From Acidimicrobiia bacterium UBA6912 (GTDB lineage: Bacteria > Actinomycetota > Acidimicrobiia > Spongiisociales > UBA5794): a DNA stretch of 5,017 bases. How positions within the stretch are numbered: the first letter of the stretch is position 1; each line of letters starts with the position of its first letter. The notes below the pieces were generated by a model that was not told where the DNA came from, did not search any database, and worked only from the letters and a program-made list of their open reading frames with translations. Below, in pieces: positions 1 to 5,017 of the stretch. The stretch lies in the NCBI GenBank assembly GCA_002450985.1, contig DKBA01000212.1:248-5264 (forward strand), written 5' to 3'. The position numbers and the translations under genes were made by a program.

Positions 1-2723
1 ACCTGCTTGATGGCGCTGTTGCGCGACGTGCCGAAGCGGTCCGGGTCCTCGCCCCCCTCACCCGAGTTGGACAGCCCACCCAGGTAGTTCATGGCTTCGG
101 CGAGCGTCTCGTGGGCCTCCTTGGACAAGGCACCGAGCGACATGGCGGCAGTGGTGAAGCGGCGCATGATGCGCTCGGCCGACTCCACGCGTTCCAGCGG
201 GACCGGCCCGCCGGCCGGGTGCAGGTCGAGCAGGTCGCGCAGCTCGAGCGGCGGCCGCTCGGTCTCGACGATGTCGAGGTAGCTCGCCCACTCGTCGGGA
301 TCGTCGTTGCGCACCGCCTTCTGCAAGGCAAGCACCGCGCGCGGCGATGCGATGTGCGGCATCCCGCCCCTGCGGTGCTTGTAGTAGCCGCCGGGATCCT
401 CGTCGCCCTCGGCGAACAGGGCGTGGCGGGCCTCGACGTCTGCGGCGATCCGGTCGAAGCCGGCGCCGCCCACCCGGTGCGAGACGTAGCGGAACGCGAC
501 CGTGCACACGTCGTCGTCGATGCCGATCGCCTCGAACAGCTCGCTGCCCCGGTAGGCGGAGATGGTGCAGATACCCATCTTCGACATGATCTTGAGGAGA
601 CCCTTCTCGAGGGCGGCGCGGTAGTTCTCCTGCGCCTCGACGACGCCCGCGGCGACCTCGCCCCGCTCAGCCATGCCGCGCACCTCCTCGATGGCGAGGT
701 AGGGGTTGGCAGCCGACGCACCGAAACCGATGAGACAGGCGAGGTCGTGGGCGTCGCGGGGCTCGCCGGACACCGCGATGATCGAGGCACTGAGCCGCAG
801 CCCGGCATCGATCAGCCGGTGGTGGACCGCACCGACGGCGAGCACCATCGGGATCGGGGCGCGCCCGGCATCGGTCTCACGGTCTGACAGGATCACGATG
901 GTGGCGCCCCCGGCAACGGCGGCCTCTGCCCTGGCGGCGAGGTCGTCGACGGCGGCGGCGAGCCCCGCACCTCCGGATCCTGCAGGGAAGAGCGCCTCGA
1001 GCCACACGGAGGCGAAACGCGGATCGGTCGACGACCGCAGATCCTCCACCTCGGCGTCGCTGAGCACGGCGGACGACAGTTCCATGAGGTGCGCCTGCTG
1101 CGGGGTCTCCTCGAGGATGGAGCCGCGGCGGCCGACGTACGTGCGCAGCGACATGACGAGGTGCTCGCGGATCGGGTCCATCGGCGGGTTGGTCACCTGG
1201 GCGAACGCCTGGTGGAAGAAGCGGGTGAGGCGCTGGGGAAACTCGGAGAGCACGGCGAGCCCGGTGTCGTGGCCCATCGACAGCACCGGCTCCTTGCCCT
1301 CCGTCATCTGCTGGAGGATCAGCCTGCGCTCCTCGGCGGTGTAGCCGAACACCCGAGCCAGCCGTTGCGGGTCGAAGCGCTCGTCCTGCAGCGGATCGAA
1401 CGGGTCGCGTACGTAGTTCGTCTCGGTGCGGATCCAATCGCCGTAGGGGGCGAGCCCCGCCAGCTGCTCCTTCACGTCCTCGGAGAACTCCAGCTCGCCG
1501 GTGGCCAGGTCGATGCGCAGGATCTCACCGGGGCCGAGCTGCCCGGTCCGCTCGGCCTGGATCTCCTCGGCAGGTGCGATCCCCGCCTCGGATGCCACGA
1601 TCACGACGTCGGGCGTCACCGTCCACCGCGCCGGCCGGAGGCCGTTGCGGTCGAGGCCGGCGATGACGTGGAGACCGTCCGATGCCGCGACGGCGGCCGG
1701 GCCGTCCCACGGCTCGGTCAGGAAGGCGTGGTACTCGTAGAACGACCGCAGCTCGGCGGACAGGTCGGCGACGTTCTCCCACGCCGCGGGGATGAGCATC
1801 TCCTTCACGTGCGCCACCGAGCGCCCCGACCGGACCAGCGCCTCGAAGGCGTTGTCGAGGCTCGCCGAGTCGGAGCCGGCGAGCGACACGAGAGGCTTCA
1901 GCTCAGGAGTGCGGTCGCCCCACACCGCATTCGACAGGTTCTGGCTGCGAGCCGCCATCCAGGATCGGTTGGCGCGGATCGTGTTGATCTCGCCGTTGTG
2001 CGCCAGCATGCGGAATGGCTGCGCCAGCGCCCACGCCGGCATGGTGTTCGTGGAGTACCGCTGGTGGAAGACGGCGAAGTCCGTCTCGAATGTCGGGTCG
2101 GTGAGATCCCAGTAGAAGTGCTCGATGTGCGAGGCGGTGAAGAGCCCCTTGTAGACGACGGTGCGGCACGACGACGAGACCACGAAGAGATCGGTCAGCT
2201 CGGGCGGCAAGGTGCGTTCGATACGGCGACGAGCCAGGAAGAGCCGCCGTTCGAGCTCGTCCTCGGTCTCGTCGGGCCGGCCGGCGATCAGCGCCTGCTC
2301 GATGGTGGGCATCGACGCCCTGGCGTTCTCCGACAGCGCCGTGGGACCCACCGGAACTCGCCGCCAGGTGAGGAAATCGAGCTGCTCGTCCTCGAGGGCG
2401 ACGTTGACGTGGTTGCGGGCGACGTGCTCGCTCCCGGGGGGCAGGAACACCATGAGCACCCCGAGCGCGCCGGGCGGGGGTACGGCGAGCTCCCGTGCCT
2501 CCAGCTCCCTCGCCAGCATGCGGTAGGGCACCCGCACCATCATCCCGGCGCCGTCCCCCGTGCCGTCGGCCGAGCGGGCGCCGCGGTGGTCGAGGTTGTG
2601 CAGGCACTCGACGGCGGTGCGCAGCAGGCGGTGGCTCGTGCGGCCGTTGCGGTCGGCGATGAATCCGACGCCGCACGCATCCCGGATGTCGGATGGGTCG
2701 TAGAGCGGGAGATCGCGGGCCAC
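1..2723 (-). CDS. gltB: Glutamate synthase large (alpha) subunit, N-terminal 907 codons, partial at left edge
   Basis: GltB makes glutamate from glutamine and 2-oxoglutarate in the cytoplasm. The amidotransferase domain releases ammonia, which is channelled to an FMN/3Fe-4S synthase domain; GltD normally supplies electrons. Seen: GTG start followed by a short propeptide and ACGVGF with Cys17, the expected N-terminal nucleophile of class II (Ntn) amidotransferases once 16 residues are removed. Next come a DHRGARSADGTGDGAG stretch (about residues 44-59), HNGEIN at 242-247, GDWIR from 428, TNPPMDPIRE around 512-520 in the central domain, MSLGALSKEAHE from 861 opening the FMN-binding synthase domain, and SGEGGEDP at 887-894. 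The reading ends in RNSAIKQ. All these motifs lie in one frame with no stop, so the gene looks intact as far as visible. Family members have about 1,500 residues, so roughly the last 600 residues, including the 3Fe-4S cysteines, lie beyond the left edge. gltD would be expected downstream but is not visible. Confidence 0.97.
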   Translation of the reverse strand, partial: MARDLPLYDPSDIRDACGVGFIADRNGRTSHRLLRTAVECLHNLDHRGARSADGTGDGAGMMVRVPYRMLARELEARELAVPPPGALGVLMVFLPPGSEHVARNHVNVALEDEQLDFLTWRRVPVGPTALSENARASMPTIEQALIAGRPDETEDELERRLFLARRRIERTLPPELTDLFVVSSSCRTVVYKGLFTASHIEHFYWDLTDPTFETDFAVFHQRYSTNTMPAWALAQPFRMLAHNGEINTIRANRSWMAARSQNLSNAVWGDRTPELKPLVSLAGSDSASLDNAFEALVRSGRSVAHVKEMLIPAAWENVADLSAELRSFYEYHAFLTEPWDGPAAVAASDGLHVIAGLDRNGLRPARWTVTPDVVIVASEAGIAPAEEIQAERTGQLGPGEILRIDLATGELEFSEDVKEQLAGLAPYGDWIRTETNYVRDPFDPLQDERFDPQRLARVFGYTAEERRLILQQMTEGKEPVLSMGHDTGLAVLSEFPQRLTRFFHQAFAQVTNPPMDPIREHLVMSLRTYVGRRGSILEETPQQAHLMELSSAVLSDAEVEDLRSSTDPRFASVWLEALFPAGSGGAGLAAAVDDLAARAEAAVAGGATIVILSDRETDAGRAPIPMVLAVGAVHHRLIDAGLRLSASIIAVSGEPRDAHDLACLIGFGASAANPYLAIEEVRGMAERGEVAAGVVEAQENYRAALEKGLLKIMSKMGICTISAYRGSELFEAIGIDDDVCTVAFRYVSHRVGGAGFDRIAADVEARHALFAEGDEDPGGYYKHRRGGMPHIASPRAVLALQKAVRNDDPDEWASYLDIVETERPPLELRDLLDLHPAGGPVPLERVESAERIMRRFTTAAMSLGALSKEAHETLAEAMNYLGGLSNSGEGGEDPDRFGTSRNSAIKQ

Positions 2724-2727
2724 GGGG

Positions 2728-2734
2728 CTCCTTC
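2728..2734 (-). promoter_or_regulatory. Ribosome binding site of gltB
   Basis: GAAGGAG on the minus strand lies 4 nt before the GTG at 2723. The spacing is slightly short, but the match to the anti-Shine-Dalgarno sequence is strong. It supports the GTG start, which also gives a propeptide of plausible length (16 residues) before the catalytic Cys17. Confidence 0.7.
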
Positions 2735-2745
2735 AGCGCACCAGC

Positions 2746-2774
2746 GTTATGCGCATAATCAGATAGCTATGCAA
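2746..2774 (-). promoter_or_regulatory. Candidate sigma70-type promoter of gltB (weak)
   Basis: On the minus strand TTGCAT (2774-2769) and CATAAC (2751-2746) are separated by 17 nt. They match the -35 and -10 consensus at 3 and 4 of 6 positions. They sit in the only clearly AT-rich patch of the divergent region, 22 nt upstream of the GTG, and overlap the palindrome cluster. The elements are weak individually; position and local AT-richness are the main support. Confidence 0.3.
2747..2772. promoter_or_regulatory. Palindrome cluster, putative operator in the gltB divergent region
   Basis: TTATGCGCATAA (2747-2758) is a perfect 12-bp palindrome. A second perfect palindrome, ATAGCTAT, follows at 2763-2770. 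The half-site TATGC occurs at 2748-2752 and again at 2768-2772, exactly 20 bp apart (about two helical turns), and its inverse GCATA occurs at 2753-2757. The cluster overlaps the candidate gltB promoter, where a repressor or nitrogen-responsive regulator could act. I do not recognise the motif as the site of a known regulator, so the operator role is inferred. Confidence 0.4.
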
Positions 2775-2833
2775 GGGTCGGGGAGTGTATCGGGGTGGAC
2801 GCGAACGCCAAAACCTCATCGCCCCCGAGGAGG

Positions 2834-2839
2834 TACGCT
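2834..2839 (+). promoter_or_regulatory. Candidate -10 element (TACGCT) for a leaderless transcript of the 154-residue gene
   Basis: TACGCT fits the actinobacterial -10 pattern TANNNT and ends 7 nt before the ATG at 2847, which would place transcription initiation at or next to the A of the start codon. No convincing -35 element is seen 17-18 nt upstream. A competing reading is that GAGGAGG at 2827-2833 is a ribosome binding site. Its 13-nt spacing to the ATG is long, which favours the leaderless model. Confidence 0.45.
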
Positions 2840-2846
2840 CCCCGCC

Positions 2847-3311
2847 ATGCCTGTGATCGTAATCGGGGCCGACACGGTGATCGGCCGGGCCGCCGTCGAC
2901 GCCCTCCTCCCCGGCGCCGCCGAGCTCCGGGCGTTCGTTTCCGACCCCGCCGTGATCGATGCGCTCAAGGCGCGCGGAGTGAAGGTCGCCGTCGGCGACG
3001 TGTCGGACGGCTCTCACGTCGGCGGGGCGGCAACCCGTGCGTTCTGTGCCGTCCTGGTTGGCGAGGCGGCCGGCGACGACCGGGAGCGGTCGTTCGCCGC
3101 CAACCCCGAGGCGGTCGTGGCGGCATGGGCCGACGGTCTTCATGATGCCGGCGTTCATCGCGTCATCTGGGTCGACGGCGGCGAGGTCACCGAAGCAGAG
3201 GCCCTCCTCGCCGGTTCCGCCGCCGAGCTCGCAGTCGTCGATGCCGCGGGCAGGACCCCCGAGGACGTCGCCGCCGAGATCGCCCGCCTCGAGTCGCAGC
3301 GGGAGCTGTAG
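2847..3311 (+). CDS. Small NAD(P)-binding Rossmann-like protein of unknown function, 154 aa
   Basis: The protein opens with MPVIVIGADTVIG, a hydrophobic beta strand followed by a Gly-rich turn. This resembles the GATGxIG loop of atypical short-chain dehydrogenases and NmrA-type sugar-nucleotide epimerase relatives. A helix (AAVDALL) and strand-like segments (AELRAFVS, VKVAVGDV) follow, as in the first half of a Rossmann fold. The middle glycine of the loop is Thr10, so dinucleotide binding may be weak or absent. There is no visible YxxxK active site, and full-length family members are usually 200-300 residues, so this is a short stand-alone relative and probably not a classical dehydrogenase. 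No signal peptide or membrane segment is seen. The C-terminus is Ala/Glu-rich and probably helical. It is divergent to gltB (123 bp between starts) with no obvious functional link. Coding status is supported by GC-rich third positions and an ATG placed just after a -10-like element. Function is not established. Confidence 0.75.
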   Translation: MPVIVIGADTVIGRAAVDALLPGAAELRAFVSDPAVIDALKARGVKVAVGDVSDGSHVGGAATRAFCAVLVGEAAGDDRERSFAANPEAVVAAWADGLHDAGVHRVIWVDGGEVTEAEALLAGSAAELAVVDAAGRTPEDVAAEIARLESQREL

Positions 3312-3332
3312 CGGTCTGCTCGCCACAATGAC

Positions 3333-3362
3333 GTGACGGAGACCGGTCGGGCCGCGTAGCTT
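3333..3362 (+). promoter_or_regulatory. Candidate promoter for the protease transcript
   Basis: GTGACG (3333-3338, 4 of 6 to TTGACA) and TAGCTT (3357-3362, fits TANNNT) are 18 nt apart. The -10 ends 7 nt before an ATG at 3370, the same geometry as upstream of the 154-residue gene. The transcript would start near 3370 and carry either a roughly 137-nt leader or the small ORF at 3370-3510 ahead of the protease. Confidence 0.4.
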
Positions 3363-3369
3363 CCGGCCC
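3349..3369. repeat. Inverted repeat around the candidate -10 element, possible operator or weak terminator
   Basis: GGGCCG (3349-3354) and CGGCCC (3364-3369) are perfect inverted arms with a 9-nt loop, beginning 37 nt after the stop of the 154-residue gene. As RNA this could fold into a GC-rich hairpin, but no T-run follows, so an intrinsic terminator is doubtful. The loop contains the TAGCTT candidate -10, so a regulatory site is an equally good reading. A six-base GC palindrome in GC-rich DNA may also be chance. Confidence 0.3.
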
Positions 3370-3510
3370 ATGCGGCCTTCTCCTCGGCACGAGCACATCG
3401 CAGAGGCGAATGCGGGCGACCCATTCACGTGCGGGGACTATCGGCCGACAATGATCTCGAGAGCCACAGGGGCGCCGACCCGCGCCTCGAGAAAGGGGGC
3501 CAGGCCATGA
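3370..3510 (+). CDS. Possible 46-aa leader ORF overlapping the protease start (marginal)
   Basis: The ATG at 3370 lies 7 nt after the TAGCTT element, and the frame runs 46 codons to a TGA at 3508-3510. That stop overlaps the protease ATG (3507-3509) in an ATGA junction, the arrangement typical of translationally coupled genes. The peptide begins MRPSPRHEHIAEANAG and ends Arg/Lys-rich (ASRKGARP); it has one Cys and no signal peptide or recognised domain. Against it: third positions are less GC-rich than in the flanking genes (about 33 of 45 codons after the ATG end in G or C) and it uses rare AGA and AGG arginine codons. It may instead be untranslated 5' leader. Confidence 0.3.
   Translation: MRPSPRHEHIAEANAGDPFTCGDYRPTMISRATGAPTRASRKGARP
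3492..3499 (+). promoter_or_regulatory. Ribosome binding site of the protease lipoprotein
   Basis: The purine run AAAGGGGG ends 7 nt before the ATG at 3507. It supports that ATG as the start, which also places a Sec-type signal peptide with lipobox at the very N-terminus. So the protease is probably read from an SD-led start inside a longer transcript. Confidence 0.6.
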
Positions 3511-5017
3511 GTTCGCGGTCCATTGCGGCCGGGTTGATCGCCTTCGGGCTGTTCGCAGCGGCATGCTCCGGGTCCGACGGAGCCGGGGAGACCACCACGA
3601 CCGCCGGCGCATCGAGCACGACGGCGGCGGCAACCACCACGACCCAACCAGAGACGACGACCACCGCAGGCGCGATCGGCATCGACGGCGCCCGAAACGC
3701 AGTGGTCCAGATCGTGGCGACCGGTACCTTCCAGGATCCCGTCGCCGGGGAGCAGGCCAACGTGCCGGGCTCCGGATCGGGCTTCATCATCGACGAGTCG
3801 GGACTCGCCGTGACCAACAACCACGTGGTCACGGGGGCCGCCTTCCTCGAAGTCGCCGTGCAGGGCGAGTCCGAGCCGCGCAACGCCCGCGTCGTCGGCG
3901 TGTCCGAGTGCGCCGACCTGGCCGTCATCGACATCGACGGCGACGGCTTCACCGCACTCGACTGGTACGAGGGCCCGATCACCGCCGGTCTCTCCATCTA
4001 TGCCGCGGGCTACCCGCTTGGCGACCCGGAGTACACGCTGCTCGAGGGCATCGTCGCCAAGGAGAACGCAGATGGCGAGACCACGTGGGCGTCGATCGAC
4101 GCCGTCATCGAGCACAGCGCCGACACCTTGCCCGGGAACTCGGGTGGACCGATCCTGACCGGCGACGGCGAGGTCGTTGCCGTCAACTACGCCGGCAACC
4201 AGCTCGGCCAGACCTTCGCCATCGGCCGCGAGGTCGCCCAGCCGGTGGTCCAACGCCTCATCCAGGGCGAGGACTTCGAGTCCATCGGCGTGAACGGCGA
4301 GGCCTTCTTCGACGGCGTGTTCACCGGGATCTGGGTCTACTCCGTCGCCTCCGGCTCACCGGCCGATCTCGTCGGCGTCCAGCCCGGCGACCTGATCACG
4401 CGACTCGAGGACCTCGAGCTCGCCACCGACGGCACCATGGCCGATTACTGCGACATCCTGCGCAGCCACCAACCCAGCGATCAGCTCGCCATCGAGGTCT
4501 ACCGGGCGTCCACCGACGAGGTGCTCGAGGGACGGCTCAACGGTGACGCACTGGCGACGGTCTTCTCGTTCGCCGCCGAGGTCGACGACATCGCCGCTCC
4601 CGAGGATGGGGGCACCGGCGAGGGCGAACTCACCTACACCGACTACTACGAGGCGAGCGATGACACGGGGAGCATCTTCGTCGACGTGCCCGTCGAATGG
4701 GGCGACACGGTGGGATCGTCCTGGAACTTCAACGACGAGCTGGTGGGCCCGGCGCTCACCGTCGCCCCCGATATCGATGCGTGGACGTCGACGTGGGGCA
4801 CGCCCGGTGCGTTCATCGCGGCATCGCGCGAGCTCGGGATGACGATCACCGAGATGCTCGACTTCAACGACTTCAGCGGTACCTGCGAGTTCCAGGAGCG
4901 CATCGACTACGACGATGGCTACTACGTCGGGCAGATGGACATCTGGGACTTCTGCGGGGACGAGGGCAGCGCGTTCCTCATCATCTCGGCCGAGCCACCG
5001 GAGGGCGACTACCTCGT
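3507..5017 (+). CDS. HtrA/DegP-like trypsin-PDZ serine protease lipoprotein, partial at right edge
   Basis: An exported, lipid-anchored serine endopeptidase, probably acting on misfolded or specific envelope proteins. Residues 1-19 form a signal peptide (Arg4, hydrophobic core IAAGLIAFGLFAAA) with lipobox AAAC and lipidated Cys20; Ala rather than Leu at -3 is a weaker but acceptable lipobox. Residues 29-53 are a low-complexity linker (14 Thr of 25). The trypsin-fold domain (about 56-258) has the full triad: His106 in TNNHVV, Asp137 in CADLAVI and Ser212 in GNSGGP. The 31- and 75-residue spacings nearly match E. coli DegP (30 and 75). A PDZ domain follows (about 265-350, with GVQPGDLI around Gly294). 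After an acidic linker, an unassigned Trp/Tyr/Asp-rich domain starts near residue 374 with Cys460 and Cys483, possibly a disulfide, and continues past the edge; 503 codons are visible. The ATG overlaps the stop of a possible small upstream ORF. The protease assignment is firm; the substrate is unknown. Confidence 0.93.
   Translation, partial: MSSRSIAAGLIAFGLFAAACSGSDGAGETTTTAGASSTTAAATTTTQPETTTTAGAIGIDGARNAVVQIVATGTFQDPVAGEQANVPGSGSGFIIDESGLAVTNNHVVTGAAFLEVAVQGESEPRNARVVGVSECADLAVIDIDGDGFTALDWYEGPITAGLSIYAAGYPLGDPEYTLLEGIVAKENADGETTWASIDAVIEHSADTLPGNSGGPILTGDGEVVAVNYAGNQLGQTFAIGREVAQPVVQRLIQGEDFESIGVNGEAFFDGVFTGIWVYSVASGSPADLVGVQPGDLITRLEDLELATDGTMADYCDILRSHQPSDQLAIEVYRASTDEVLEGRLNGDALATVFSFAAEVDDIAAPEDGGTGEGELTYTDYYEASDDTGSIFVDVPVEWGDTVGSSWNFNDELVGPALTVAPDIDAWTSTWGTPGAFIAASRELGMTITEMLDFNDFSGTCEFQERIDYDDGYYVGQMDIWDFCGDEGSAFLIISAEPPEGDYL

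Noticed and set aside
111..887. Plus-strand 258-codon ORF
   Set aside because: Fully antisense to gltB codons whose translation matches the glutamate synthase family; no independent motif or ribosome binding site.
1089..2846. Plus-strand open frame upstream of and in frame with the 154-residue gene, as a 740-residue protein
   Set aside because: Its translation is Arg/Gly/His-rich and low in domain-like pattern, while the opposite strand encodes textbook GltB motifs. It is a high-GC antisense shadow; the real start is the ATG at 2847.
2733..3428. Minus-strand 231-codon ORF opposite the 154-residue gene
   Set aside because: Its 3' end falls in the gltB control region and it lacks recognisable domains. 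The plus-strand frame has a better start context and a Rossmann-like N-terminus.
3591..3665. ACC/ACG-rich stretch as a possible DNA tandem repeat
   Set aside because: There is no regular repeat unit; it is explained by the Thr-rich linker (residues 29-53) of the lipoprotein.
3438..4253. Minus-strand 271-codon ORF opposite the protease
   Set aside because: It mirrors the protease codons; the plus strand carries a signal peptide, a full catalytic triad and a PDZ domain.
3563..4546. Plus-strand 327-codon Arg-rich ORF inside the protease gene
   Set aside because: An out-of-frame product dominated by Arg, typical of frame shadows in GC-rich genes.
1..5017. tRNA, rRNA, riboswitch, CRISPR, insertion sequence or attachment site
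   Set aside because: Reading both strands gave no tRNA-like cloverleaf, no regularly spaced repeats, no transposase or integrase and no terminal inverted repeats. The non-coding space is only about 320 bp in two gaps.

Overview
The window is GC-rich throughout (about two thirds G+C or more by eye, codon third positions mostly G/C). It reads as chromosomal DNA of a high-GC actinobacterium. A lipoprotein with a Thr-rich linker and putative leaderless promoters (TANNNT exactly 7 nt before an ATG) would fit an Acidimicrobiia-like lineage, but that placement is inference and not a direct match. I see no mobile element, CRISPR array, tRNA or rRNA.

Layout. (1) Positions 1-2723, minus strand: the N-terminal 907 codons of the large subunit of glutamate synthase (gltB), running off the left edge. 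It holds the class II glutamine amidotransferase domain, the central domain and the beginning of the FMN-binding synthase domain. (2) 2724-2846: a 123-bp divergent intergenic region with an AT-rich patch carrying a perfect 12-bp palindrome and repeated TATGC/GCATA half-sites. This is the most likely control region for gltB. (3) 2847-3311, plus strand: a complete gene for a 154-residue protein with a degenerate Rossmann-type N-terminus, function unknown. (4) 3312-3506: a spacer with an inverted repeat around a possible -10 element, and a marginal 46-codon ORF whose stop overlaps the next gene in an ATGA junction. (5) 3507-5017, plus strand: the first 503 codons of an HtrA/DegP-like serine protease lipoprotein: signal peptide with lipobox, Thr-rich linker, trypsin-fold domain with a complete His-Asp-Ser triad, PDZ domain, then an unassigned C-terminal domain that runs off the right edge.

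Functional reading. gltB serves ammonium assimilation (glutamine + 2-oxoglutarate to two glutamates). The two rightward genes are not obviously linked to it: one is an orphan small cytoplasmic protein, the other a membrane-anchored extracytoplasmic protease probably acting in envelope protein quality control or processing. I found no convincing new multi-gene system. The points most worth a second look are the matching promoter-start architecture of the two rightward transcripts, the ATGA-coupled small ORF, the palindrome cluster upstream of gltB, and the uncharacterised C-terminal domain of the protease.
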